18,123 bases of DNA from Crocinitomicaceae bacterium (GTDB lineage: Bacteria > Bacteroidota > Bacteroidia > Flavobacteriales_D > Crocinitomicaceae), in NCBI GenBank assembly GCA_030833265.1, contig JAURHO010000016.1, forward strand, positions 1 to 18,123, written 5' to 3'. The notes under the pieces were generated by a model. The model saw only the letters and a list, made by a program, of their open reading frames with translations. It ran no database searches and was not told the origin of the DNA. Shown here piece by piece: positions 1 to 7,510 of the stretch (position 1 is the stretch's first letter; the number at the start of each line of letters is the position of its first letter). Made by a program: the position numbers and the translations under genes.

Positions 1-2
1 GT

Positions 3-353
3 TGCTTGGTTTGTCAAAACGAGTCTTTGGCTTCGTCCCGCGCCGAGTTGGCCAACGACTTGCGAGAAGAAGTTCGCAAACTCATTCGGCAAGACAAAAG
101 CGATGGTCAAATCAAAGATGCGGAAGCCGCCGCATTTTTACTTTCTATCTGGGATCCGAAGGAGAAAAACACCATGAAAATTGACCTCTGGACCAAAGAC
201 ATGACCATCGAGGAAATGAAGCAGTTTTTCCACCAGACACTTCTGACCATGGCTGACACTTTTGAACGCGCAACTGGCGAACACCTTATTTCAGAGGACC
301 TCCGCGATTACTGCTATCATTTTGCCGATAAAATGAACATCTTACCCGAATAA
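3..353 (+). CDS. gldC: Hybrid open frame: CcmH-like fragment joined to C-terminal part of gliding protein GldC (5' partial)
   Basis: The frame enters from the left edge without a start codon. Its first part reads CLVCQNESLASSRAELANDL and on to about base 119, which is the heme-binding CxxC region of CcmH/NrfF cytochrome c maturation proteins (cysteines at 3-5 and 12-14). From about base 120 it becomes GldC: AEAAAFLLSIWDPKEKNTMK, then IDLWTKDM, FFHQTL, MADTFERATG and a C-terminal helix ending MNILPE. GldC is a small Bacteroidota protein that supports gliding motility; its usual N-terminal third (about 35-40 residues) is replaced here. I know of no natural CcmH-GldC fusion, so a chimeric contig end or a recombination joint is the likely cause. 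The TTG at 6 is not a credible start. The stop overlaps the next ATG (TAATG), so the downstream gene is probably translationally coupled. The GldC assignment of the second half is firm; the hybrid as a real protein is doubtful. Confidence 0.75.
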   Translation, partial: CLVCQNESLASSRAELANDLREEVRKLIRQDKSDGQIKDAEAAAFLLSIWDPKEKNTMKIDLWTKDMTIEEMKQFFHQTLLTMADTFERATGEHLISEDLRDYCYHFADKMNILPE

Positions 354-1147
354 TGAAGACCATTATTCGAAAAATGGGCACTCAGTTTGGAGACCCGATT
401 GACTATTATGTTCGGGTCAACGAGCAGCACATTTCACTAAATGCTTTGATTGGTCAACACCTTCACCTTCAATTTACAGGGCAAATATTTTGTCAGGAAT
501 GCAGCAAGAAAATCAATAAGTCTTTTGGCGAAGGATTTTGCTTCAATTGTTTCTCGACAGCAGCTGCAGCAAGCCCTTGCATTATTAGGCCAGAACTTTG
601 CCAAGCACACTTAGGCTTGGGCCGAGACCCCGAATTTGAACAAAAACATCATAACCAACCGCATCTGGTTTACCTAGCGCTAACGCAGCATATAAAGGTT
701 GGTATCACACGCAAAACACAAGTTCCGACGCGTTGGATTGATCAGGGCGCCCAACAAGCACTTATTTTAGCGGAAACACCAAACCGATATTTGGCGGGTG
801 TTTTAGAGGTGGCCCTCAAAGAGCACTTCAGCGACAAAACCAATTGGCAACTGATGTTGCGCAATGTTCAAGCCACAGACCAACCCAACCTTCTCTCTGA
901 AAAATGGGAACTTGAAGAACTCCTCCCGCAAGACCTCACTCAATACTGGACCGACGACGAAGAAATCTGGAAGCTCAATTATCCGGTTACGCAGTACCCC
1001 GATAAAGTCCAAGCGCTTTCTTTTGATAAAACTCCAGAAATAAGCGGCATATTGACAGGCATCAGGGGACAATATTTGTACTTTGATCAAATAAATGTCC
1101 TAAACTTGCGCAAACACACCGGTTACGAAGTCATATGGCAACTTTAA
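353..1147 (+). CDS. DUF2797 family protein with zinc ribbon
   Basis: This 264-residue cytoplasmic protein has no signal peptide or membrane segment. A four-cysteine ribbon (C47-x2-C50 and C63-x2-C66) is followed by a second possible metal cluster (C76, C83, H86). The arrangement and length match the DUF2797 family, whose function is unknown to me and which I recall beside gldC in Bacteroidota. After the ribbon, residues 105-120 read LVYLALTQHIKVGITR, followed by R127 and by E152 in AGVLEVALKE. This order (VYL, KVGIT, Arg, Glu) resembles the core of GIY-YIG/T5orf172 domains, so a nucleic-acid role is conceivable, but this is inference from pattern only. The ATG at 353 overlaps the stop of the preceding frame, and the 3' end overlaps the GtrA-like gene by 13 bases, pointing to one transcript. 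Confidence 0.8.
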   Translation: MKTIIRKMGTQFGDPIDYYVRVNEQHISLNALIGQHLHLQFTGQIFCQECSKKINKSFGEGFCFNCFSTAAAASPCIIRPELCQAHLGLGRDPEFEQKHHNQPHLVYLALTQHIKVGITRKTQVPTRWIDQGAQQALILAETPNRYLAGVLEVALKEHFSDKTNWQLMLRNVQATDQPNLLSEKWELEELLPQDLTQYWTDDEEIWKLNYPVTQYPDKVQALSFDKTPEISGILTGIRGQYLYFDQINVLNLRKHTGYEVIWQL

Positions 1148-1611
1148 TTCGCAGTATTTTAGATCTTATCTACCCGATTTTTCGCCGGTTTTTCGATCGG
1201 CAAACTTACTATTATGCAGCTTGTGGCGGCGGAAACTTAGTCTTGAGTTGGATTTTGTTTTTTGTGTTTTATCAGTACTTGTTTGCCAAACGTATTTTTC
1301 AATTTGACCTCGGCACTTTGCATTACATCATCTCGGCTTATACCCTGAGCTCAATGCTTTGTTTTGTAACTGCCTTTTTAATTGGATTTTTGCTCAATAA
1401 ATATGTGGTGTTTACCGAAAGTAGCCTCAATACTGGAAGTCAATTTGTAAGGTACAGCATGAGCGCAGTGCTGACCTGGATTGGCAATTATTTGCTGCTC
1501 AAAACTTTCATTGAAGGCTTTGGCTTTTATCCGTCTATAGCTAATGTGCTTTCGAGCGCTGCCATGGTGGTCGTGGCATACTTAATGCAGCGCAACTTTA
1601 CCTTTAAGTAA
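1135..1611 (+). CDS. GtrA-like family integral membrane protein
   Basis: A 158-residue, very hydrophobic protein with about four membrane helices (roughly residues 25-50, 65-90, 102-123 and 132-152). The family hallmarks are LLNKYVVFTES after the second helix and the C-terminal QRNFTFK. GtrA proteins are small inner-membrane proteins associated with flipping or handling of lipid-linked sugars for O-antigen or cell-wall glycosylation. No glycosyltransferase gene is visible beside it here, so the substrate cannot be inferred. The start ATG lies inside the end of the DUF2797 gene (13-base overlap), indicating co-transcription. Its TAA at 1609-1611 directly abuts the stop of the convergent DUF4249 gene at 1612, with no room for a terminator between them. 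Confidence 0.85.
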   Translation: MATLIRSILDLIYPIFRRFFDRQTYYYAACGGGNLVLSWILFFVFYQYLFAKRIFQFDLGTLHYIISAYTLSSMLCFVTAFLIGFLLNKYVVFTESSLNTGSQFVRYSMSAVLTWIGNYLLLKTFIEGFGFYPSIANVLSSAAMVVVAYLMQRNFTFK

Positions 1612-2544
1612 TTATTGGCAAATTAAAGTGTCTATCCAAGGTGAATAGGCAGCCCAAATACCTAGTGCTCCGCCTGCAATATTGCTTGGCACATTGGTAG
1701 GAACAGCAAAAGGGCTTCCTCCTGAATACATTTGGTTGTATTTTTTCTCAAAATAATTATACTCTTTGGGGCCAATTTTAGAAAGCTTCACGACCACTGT
1801 GTCTCCTAATTTGAAAAAGCCTCTGTACGGATTATTGGCTGTGGTATCCTGAAAACTCATGGGATTTTCATAGCCGAACTCAAAAGTTAGGCCGTTAAAA
1901 AACTTGTCATTGAAATACGGATTGAAGGTCTTGGAGAAGGTCGCCTCTTGAAGGTATTTCACTTCCCAACAATAGGCATCTGTCGTATTTCCTGGATCGG
2001 AAAGTTGAGCCCAAGTAAAACCGCGATCTGTGAAATTACCTTCGGGTTTCCAGTACAATGAATCGAGCGCAACAGGCTCGGTTATTCTCGAGCTAGATGT
2101 ATAAGTTTTACCGTTGTGCTGTATTTGCAAGGTGTAGGTCTTGCCTACTTCACCCAACATATTTAGCGAGATATATGCACATAAATGCAAGCTACTAAGT
2201 GCAGCTGCCGGTACGCCAAAAATTCCTGCGGCAACATCTTCAAGGCCTGGAGGGAGGTCATCGGTACAAATTTTAGTGAGCGTATCTGTAGTGGTGCCAT
2301 CAGAGAGCAACACAACAGCATCATCAACAAAACTATTTAGATATGTTTCGAAGTTGGTCGTTGAATAAACGTTGCTTGTTTTTGAAAGCAAAACAATGGC
2401 AGGCATCCCTGTTTCAATACGGCCATCGACAACGAGTTGTTCTTTGTAGCCGGGCAAATCAATTTGCACTTCTTTGGTACAGGAGACAAAAAGAACGGTT
2501 GCCGTAAGGAAAAAACCTAGGTATTTTAAAATTCGAAATTCCAT
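1612..2544 (-). CDS. DUF4249 family lipoprotein, partner of a TonB-dependent receptor
   Basis: 310 residues. The N-terminus is a lipoprotein signal: a hydrophobic stretch ending LFVSC with C22 as the lipidation cysteine. It continues EVQIDLPGYKEQLVVDGRIE, the typical opening of DUF4249 proteins (a beta-sandwich that begins with 'voDG.i'). Later KTYTLQIQHNGKTYTS fits the same family. DUF4249 lipoproteins are encoded next to TonB-dependent receptors and are thought to act at the outer membrane surface as accessory or ligand-capturing subunits; the ligand is unknown. Here the gene follows the receptor with a 19-base overlap (2526-2544), so the two are co-transcribed and probably work as one complex. 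The 3' end abuts the convergent GtrA-like gene. Family assignment is confident; the role is inferred from context. Confidence 0.85.
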   Translation of the reverse strand: MEFRILKYLGFFLTATVLFVSCTKEVQIDLPGYKEQLVVDGRIETGMPAIVLLSKTSNVYSTTNFETYLNSFVDDAVVLLSDGTTTDTLTKICTDDLPPGLEDVAAGIFGVPAAALSSLHLCAYISLNMLGEVGKTYTLQIQHNGKTYTSSSRITEPVALDSLYWKPEGNFTDRGFTWAQLSDPGNTTDAYCWEVKYLQEATFSKTFNPYFNDKFFNGLTFEFGYENPMSFQDTTANNPYRGFFKLGDTVVVKLSKIGPKEYNYFEKKYNQMYSGGSPFAVPTNVPSNIAGGALGIWAAYSPWIDTLICQ

Positions 2545-4925
2545 GTGACACTTGGTATAATTGGAAATAAAGAGACTTGTTTGATCTTGAGAGAGAAATC
2601 GCCGGACATGAAATCGCCGTTGTTATCTACATACAAAAAGAACGGATTCATGCGATTATAAACATTGTAAACAGAGAATGACCAATTGCTTTGATAAGCC
2701 TTCTTCACTTGAATATCAAGTCCTGTTGCCGGATCTGTTTTGGTTTTAAATTTCTTGCCGTAGAGCGTTGCGCTGATATCTAAACGGTGATAAGGAGCCA
2801 TTCTGGTCGAATTCCGTGGTCCGTATTGAAAAAGTAAATTTTGATCTTGTACATACCAACTTGATGGCAAGGTCAGGGTATTTCCTGTGGCATAAATAAA
2901 ACAGGCACTAAAAACCCAGCGCTCATTGAGTTTGTAGGTTCCTACTACGGTGAGGTCATGCCTGCGGTCATATTTGGCCGGATAAACATTGCCTTCATTG
3001 ATGTCCGGAAAGCGTCTTTCTGTTTTAGCCCATGTGTAACCGATCCAGCCGGTAAAAGCACCTTGGGTTTTCTTCAAGAAGAATTCAGCGCCATAGGCCC
3101 ATCCTTCACCGTAAACTAATAAATTGTCTGTGTTGTCATTGATGTTGTCTCCGGGCAATGCTCCTTCTTTGAACTCGATGAGGTTTTTCATGCCTTTGTA
3201 GTACAGCTCCACAGAGGCTTCATAGCGGTCTTTGTCAAAGTTCTTGAAATAGCCAATGGATGTCTGAAATCCTTTTTCAGGCTTTGCGAGATCTGTTGTT
3301 GGGAACCAAATATCAGTTGGTAACGAAACTGCACTCAAGGTTACCAAATGCACATATTGGTAGTTGTAGGCATACCCTGCTTTGATCGAGCTGTTATCGG
3401 GAAGCAAATAGCGCAAGGCAAAACGCGGTTCGAGACCTTGATAAAAAGCAATAACATCGTTGCGACCATAATGAATGGTGCTATCAAATGTAGAAATTCC
3501 GTCTCCTTTGATGTAGCGATCAAATGGACCAACATGAGAGAAAGTGCTGTATCGCAGGCCCACATTGAAGCGCCAAGCATCATTCAGGTCAAATTCATCG
3601 AGCGCGTAAAGACCTGTCTCATGCGAATATAAGTGCTGAATACTGCCCGTGTTGAACGTAACGGTATCGTTTTGAGCGGAAAGACCTTGAGGCGTAAAAT
3701 CATGATAGGTATAGGCCGCACCAAATTTTATGCGATGTTTTGGGTTGGGAAAATAAGAGAAGTCGACTTTTGTTGTGTAGTCTCTGATACCAGAGGTTAA
3801 AGCAACCCTGAACTCATCTTGGGTCGAGGCAAATTGAAATTTGTAGTCTGAATAGGTCAAGGTCGTGTTCATGAATAACTTGCTTGTAAACAAGTGATTC
3901 CAACGCAAGGCACCTATTCCGTTGCCCCAAGGCATTTCTACTTTGAACCCGCCATTTTTATCTTTAAATGAAAAGATATCTTTACCGTAGTAGGCACTTA
4001 AATAAATGCGGTCTTTAGCCGACAATTTGTAATTGAGTTTGGCATTGACATCGTAAAAGAAATAACCCGAACCCGCAAATGGAGAAGAATCTGGGATCGC
4101 TGCTTTTGCAATGAGGTCGATGTAGGTGCGGCGGGCCGAAACGATAAACGAACCCTTGTCTTTTTTAAGTGGGCCTTCTATAGTTAAGCGAGAGGAAATG
4201 GCACCGATTCCGCCCTTCACTTTTATTTGTTTGAGGTTACCTTCGTTCATGTTAACTTCAAGTACCGAAGACAAGCGCCCGCCGAAGTTGGCTGGCATGC
4301 CGCCTTTGATCAGGTTTACGCTGTTAATGGCATCCGCATTGAAAACTGAGAAGAAACCAAAAAGATGCGAAGCATTGTAAACCACCCCTTCGTCAAGTAG
4401 TACCAAGTTTTGATCAGGGCCACCTCCTCTTACATAAAAGCCTTGTCCTCCTTCAGAAACAGAAGAAACACCAGGCAATAATTGCAATGTTTTGACAACA
4501 TCTACCTCACCCATAAAAGCTGGCAAGGTTTTAACTTGGTCCATCTTGAGTTCCATCTGACCCAATTTGGTAGAGGTTACGTTGTCTGATCTCTTGCCCG
4601 TTACCCGGATATCTTTGGTCTCTTGGACGGCCATTTCTAGCTCTACATTTCGGGTCTGATTTTCAGAAAGCGCAATCGTTAAAACTTGTATCTGAAAGCC
4701 ATCGGCGCGAAATTCAATTGTATAGTTTCCGGATGGAATGGTGAGGCTGTAAAAGCCATAGGCATTGACCACCGCACCTGTTTTGAGTTCTTGCACAAAC
4801 ACTTTTGCGTAAGAAAGCGCCTCGCCGTTTCTGAGGTCGGTGATATAACCACTCAGGGTAGGTTTCTTTTGGGCAAAAGCACCAAAAGACAAACAAAGAA
4901 AAGAAACAAGGAGAAAACGGAGCAT
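2526..4925 (-). CDS. TonB-dependent receptor with carboxypeptidase-regulatory-like N-terminal domain
   Basis: 799 residues, outer membrane. Signal peptide MLRFLLVSFLCLSFGAFA (cleavage before QKK). Residues about 20-100 form a CarboxypepD_reg-like beta-sandwich (LSGYITDLRNGEALSYAKVF, GFYSLTIPSGNYTIEF). The plug follows at about 120-230, with LPAFMGEVDVVKTLQLLPGV, FYVRGGGPDQNLVLLDEG and GGMPANFGGRLSSVLEV. The remainder is a beta-barrel rich in aromatic strands and ends TWNFEF with a terminal Phe, the expected outer-membrane assembly signal. Family members import large or scarce ligands using TonB energy. This receptor pairs with a DUF4249 lipoprotein rather than SusD, so it is not a standard polysaccharide locus, and no metal- or sugar-processing gene nearby reveals the ligand. 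The ATG at 4923-4925 follows a -7 box on the minus strand at 4960-4967. Confidence 0.92.
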   Translation of the reverse strand: MLRFLLVSFLCLSFGAFAQKKPTLSGYITDLRNGEALSYAKVFVQELKTGAVVNAYGFYSLTIPSGNYTIEFRADGFQIQVLTIALSENQTRNVELEMAVQETKDIRVTGKRSDNVTSTKLGQMELKMDQVKTLPAFMGEVDVVKTLQLLPGVSSVSEGGQGFYVRGGGPDQNLVLLDEGVVYNASHLFGFFSVFNADAINSVNLIKGGMPANFGGRLSSVLEVNMNEGNLKQIKVKGGIGAISSRLTIEGPLKKDKGSFIVSARRTYIDLIAKAAIPDSSPFAGSGYFFYDVNAKLNYKLSAKDRIYLSAYYGKDIFSFKDKNGGFKVEMPWGNGIGALRWNHLFTSKLFMNTTLTYSDYKFQFASTQDEFRVALTSGIRDYTTKVDFSYFPNPKHRIKFGAAYTYHDFTPQGLSAQNDTVTFNTGSIQHLYSHETGLYALDEFDLNDAWRFNVGLRYSTFSHVGPFDRYIKGDGISTFDSTIHYGRNDVIAFYQGLEPRFALRYLLPDNSSIKAGYAYNYQYVHLVTLSAVSLPTDIWFPTTDLAKPEKGFQTSIGYFKNFDKDRYEASVELYYKGMKNLIEFKEGALPGDNINDNTDNLLVYGEGWAYGAEFFLKKTQGAFTGWIGYTWAKTERRFPDINEGNVYPAKYDRRHDLTVVGTYKLNERWVFSACFIYATGNTLTLPSSWYVQDQNLLFQYGPRNSTRMAPYHRLDISATLYGKKFKTKTDPATGLDIQVKKAYQSNWSFSVYNVYNRMNPFFLYVDNNGDFMSGDFSLKIKQVSLFPIIPSVTWNFEF

Positions 4926-4959
4926 AAAAAAAATATATTCTGAGTACGAAAGAGCGGCA

Positions 4960-4967
4960 CAAAGGTA
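4960..4967 (-). promoter_or_regulatory. Bacteroidota -7 box upstream of the TonB-receptor/DUF4249 operon
   Basis: Read on the minus strand the site is TACCTTTG, an exact match to the TAnnTTTG box recognised by the Bacteroidota housekeeping sigma factor. It lies 34 bases before the receptor ATG, leaving a leader of roughly 28 nt that is A/T-rich next to the start codon and has no Shine-Dalgarno sequence. A -33 TTTG at normal spacing is not clear; candidate TTG triplets sit 12 or 25 bases away. Confidence 0.5.
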
Positions 4968-5016
4968 ACGCTAAAGCAACAAAAAAAAGCAGCAAATGTT
5001 TGTGCCGAATAGTTGT

Positions 5017-5024
5017 TAATTTTG
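5017..5024 (+). promoter_or_regulatory. -7 box immediately before pabB
   Basis: TAATTTTG matches TAnnTTTG exactly and ends five bases before the pabB ATG at 5030. If initiation occurs at the usual distance, the transcript would begin at or very near the start codon. A TTTG at 4999-5002 is 14 bases upstream, short of the usual spacing, so the -33 element is uncertain. The box lies 49 bases from the divergent TonB-receptor box. Confidence 0.45.
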
Positions 5025-5029
5025 CTGCA

Positions 5030-6223
5030 ATGGAGCAACAAGTATTTTATTTACCGCAGCATCGGCTCGGCCCGCTTTTGGGCCTTGGTGTACACGCTGC
5101 ATTTACTTGTGAAGAAACTGTCAAAATTGCTGATTTTCAAGCTTTCTTAAATGCACAACAGGGGCAGTATATTTTCGGAACAATCAGCTACGATTACAAA
5201 AACAGCCTCGAAGCACTCACTTCTGACAATCCTGATGAATGCCGCTACCCGCTTCTGCATTTTTGGGTCCCAAAATCAGTCTTTATTTTAACTGAAAAAC
5301 CGCAGCATCTGGCCGGTGAAAACAATATTGCAGACCAAGAAGCAGCGCAGCATTTTTGGGAAAAACTGCAACATCCTGAGGCCTATTTTCAAGCTCAATT
5401 CAAAGAAAGAACAACTAAAGCCACTTACTTTGATCGTTTTGCTCAAATAAAAAAAGCCCTACAGCAAGGAGATATTTACGAGCTGAATTACTGCCAAGAG
5501 TTTTACGCTGAACAAATTGCCATTGAACAACCTGTGCAACTATTCGCTCATTTAACGCAGCTTACCCAGGCACCACATGCGGCATACATTCAGACACCAA
5601 GCCATTTTGTGTTTTGTGCAAGTCCAGAGCGGTTTCTTGAAAAAAGAGGTGAGCTCCTGCGCTCCGAACCAATTAAGGGAACAGCGCCACGCCATCCCGA
5701 TGCGCAAAAAGATGAAGCCAACGCCAAACAACTCATAAATGATCCGAAAGAACGCGCCGAAAACATCATGATTGTCGATCTCGTGAGAAACGACTTGTCT
5801 CAGTTGGCGCAAAAAGGCACTGTAGCCGTAGAAGAACTCTGTGAAATTTACAGTTTTGCAACCGTTCATCAAATGATTTCCAAAATTAGTTGTGTGTTAA
5901 AGCCGAACACCAGCTTCACCGATATCTTAAAGCACACTTTTCCTATGGGCAGCATGACCGGCGCACCTAAAATCTCGGCCATGCAACACATTGAAAGACT
6001 AGAAGATTTCAAACGCGGACTCTACTCAGGAAGTATTGGCTTAATTGAACCCAACGGTGACTTCGATTTCAATGTGGTCATTCGAAGTCTGATTTATAAC
6101 AGAAATACCAACTATTTATCGTGTTCGGTAGGGAGTGCCGTAACTATTGACGCCGCTGCTGAAAAGGAATACCAAGAATGCTTGCTCAAAGCCAATAAAT
6201 TAATTTATGGCCTCCAGTCTTGA
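5030..6223 (+). CDS. pabB: Aminodeoxychorismate synthase component I
   Basis: 397 residues from the ATG at 5030; an upstream TTG at 5000 in the same frame is rejected because it lies in the promoter region. The enzyme converts chorismate plus ammonia or glutamine-derived nitrogen to aminodeoxychorismate, the first step towards p-aminobenzoate and folate. The chorismate-binding domain fills the C-terminal two thirds: EPIKGTAPR with K216, KERAENIMIVDLVRNDL, FPMGSMTGAPKISAM, SGSIGLI and CSVGSAVTIDA. Lys in PIKG is the PabB catalytic residue, where anthranilate synthase TrpE has PIAGT; this favours PabB over TrpE. The N-terminal part is shorter than in E. coli PabB. No glutaminase (PabA) or lyase (PabC) gene is adjacent. 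The 3' end overlaps tilS by 17 bases, so they share a transcript. Confidence 0.9.
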   Translation: MEQQVFYLPQHRLGPLLGLGVHAAFTCEETVKIADFQAFLNAQQGQYIFGTISYDYKNSLEALTSDNPDECRYPLLHFWVPKSVFILTEKPQHLAGENNIADQEAAQHFWEKLQHPEAYFQAQFKERTTKATYFDRFAQIKKALQQGDIYELNYCQEFYAEQIAIEQPVQLFAHLTQLTQAPHAAYIQTPSHFVFCASPERFLEKRGELLRSEPIKGTAPRHPDAQKDEANAKQLINDPKERAENIMIVDLVRNDLSQLAQKGTVAVEELCEIYSFATVHQMISKISCVLKPNTSFTDILKHTFPMGSMTGAPKISAMQHIERLEDFKRGLYSGSIGLIEPNGDFDFNVVIRSLIYNRNTNYLSCSVGSAVTIDAAAEKEYQECLLKANKLIYGLQS

Positions 6224-7502
6224 TCACATTCAAAATGCTCTGAAGTCGCAACTTGAACAAATCAATGCCGCGACCTATTTAGTAGCGGTGAGCGGAGGCC
6301 TAGACTCGATGCTTTTATTGCACATTTTAAACACTTTGAAGGCACCCATCTGCGTATTGCATGTCAACTACCGGCTGCGCGGAGAGGAAAGTGAACGCGA
6401 TGCCCAAATAGTAGAAGAATTTTGCCAACAGCAGCAAATCAAGCTGCACAAATATTGTGTTTCAAATACTGAACAAAAAGACCTAAAAGCCGCAAATTTA
6501 CAGGCTAAAGCACGTGAATTGCGCTATGCTTTTTTTGAAGAGATCAGACAGCAGTATCCGGACAGCGTGGTGTGTACAGCCCAACACGCCGATGACCAAA
6601 TTGAAACTTTTTGGTTACAACTTTCACGTGGTGCTGGAATGAAAGGACTTGCCGGAATGCAAGTTTTATCGAATCAGATTTTTAGACCATTTTTGAATTG
6701 GCACAAACAAGATTTACTAAGCGCTGCTCAAGAACTTGGCCTCAACTGGCGAGAAGATCAAAGCAACAATAGTTTGGTCTACCGCCGTAACTTATGGAGA
6801 AAGCAACTTTTACCTGAATTAGAACAGCAAATCCCAGACCTGAAGGCTGCTACCCTATTGCTACAAGACCATTTCAGCAAAGAAATAAGGGCCCAAAGCA
6901 AGCTGCTTCCCGGCCTGCAACTACAACTGAAAAATAACAAAAGCATCACTTTAAAAGAAATATCTGAACTGTCTGCTTTTCAATTTATTGAGTTGTTTAA
7001 ATTTTTTGAAATTCCCGCTCATATTATCCAGCGCATTCCCGAATTATTTGCAGCTAAAAATGGCACCTCTCTTGTTTGGACGACTGCAAATAAACAGCAG
7101 GCCAAGCTCATCAGTTTTGAGCAAAAAATTTGGTTATTTCTCCCTGAAACAGAAGTGGAATGTCCTTTTGATTTGGAACTTGAAAGCTACACCACACTCA
7201 TCCACTCAACTGATTTCGATTTGAAAACCATTTATTTAGACGCTCAAAAGATTGTGGGCACCCTCAATTTTCGGGCTTTAAGGGAAGAGGACCAGTTATT
7301 TCCAAACGGCATGACAGGGAAAAAGTCTGCTTTTGAAATCCTGAAAGAAAATAAGATTCCGGCAGATTTACGCAGTTCCTATTTTGGACTTTTTGACCAA
7401 GAAAAGTTACTCTTGATTCCGGAAATGAAACTGGACAAAAGAGCACTCGCTACTGAGCAAACCACACAGGTGCTAAAAGTAAGCATCAAGAAAAAGCAGT
7501 AA
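6207..7502 (+). CDS. tilS: tRNA(Ile)-lysidine synthase
   Basis: 431 residues, cytoplasmic. TilS attaches lysine to C34 of the tRNA-Ile with CAU anticodon using ATP, changing both its codon reading (AUA) and its charging identity; it is normally essential. The PP-loop ATPase motif SGGLDS is at residues 29-34, followed by HVNYRLRGEESERDAQ, AQHADDQIETFWLQLSRG, GMKGLAGM and RPFLNW, all standard TilS signatures. The C-terminal part (LNFRALREEDQLFPNGMTGK, KSAFEILKENKIP, KLLLIPEM) is the substrate-binding TilS C-terminal domain, so the protein is full-length. The start ATG lies within the end of pabB (17-base overlap). The next gene begins nine bases after the stop, and a -7-like box overlaps this stop codon. 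Confidence 0.93.
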   Translation: MASSLDHIQNALKSQLEQINAATYLVAVSGGLDSMLLLHILNTLKAPICVLHVNYRLRGEESERDAQIVEEFCQQQQIKLHKYCVSNTEQKDLKAANLQAKARELRYAFFEEIRQQYPDSVVCTAQHADDQIETFWLQLSRGAGMKGLAGMQVLSNQIFRPFLNWHKQDLLSAAQELGLNWREDQSNNSLVYRRNLWRKQLLPELEQQIPDLKAATLLLQDHFSKEIRAQSKLLPGLQLQLKNNKSITLKEISELSAFQFIELFKFFEIPAHIIQRIPELFAAKNGTSLVWTTANKQQAKLISFEQKIWLFLPETEVECPFDLELESYTTLIHSTDFDLKTIYLDAQKIVGTLNFRALREEDQLFPNGMTGKKSAFEILKENKIPADLRSSYFGLFDQEKLLLIPEMKLDKRALATEQTTQVLKVSIKKKQ

Positions 7503-7507
7503 ATTTG
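7500..7507 (+). promoter_or_regulatory. -7-like box overlapping the tilS stop, before the RsmF-like gene
   Basis: TAAATTTG matches TAnnTTTG and ends three bases before the ATG at 7511. It overlaps the tilS TAA. No -33 TTG is visible at suitable spacing, so it may be a chance match in A/T-rich DNA. If active it would give a nearly leaderless transcript. Confidence 0.3.
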
Positions 7508-7510
7508 ACC

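Noticed and set aside
4686..4943. Plus-strand open frame antisense to the TonB receptor start
   Set aside because: It lies almost wholly within the receptor gene, has no family features, and is Lys/Thr-rich only because of the A-rich leader.
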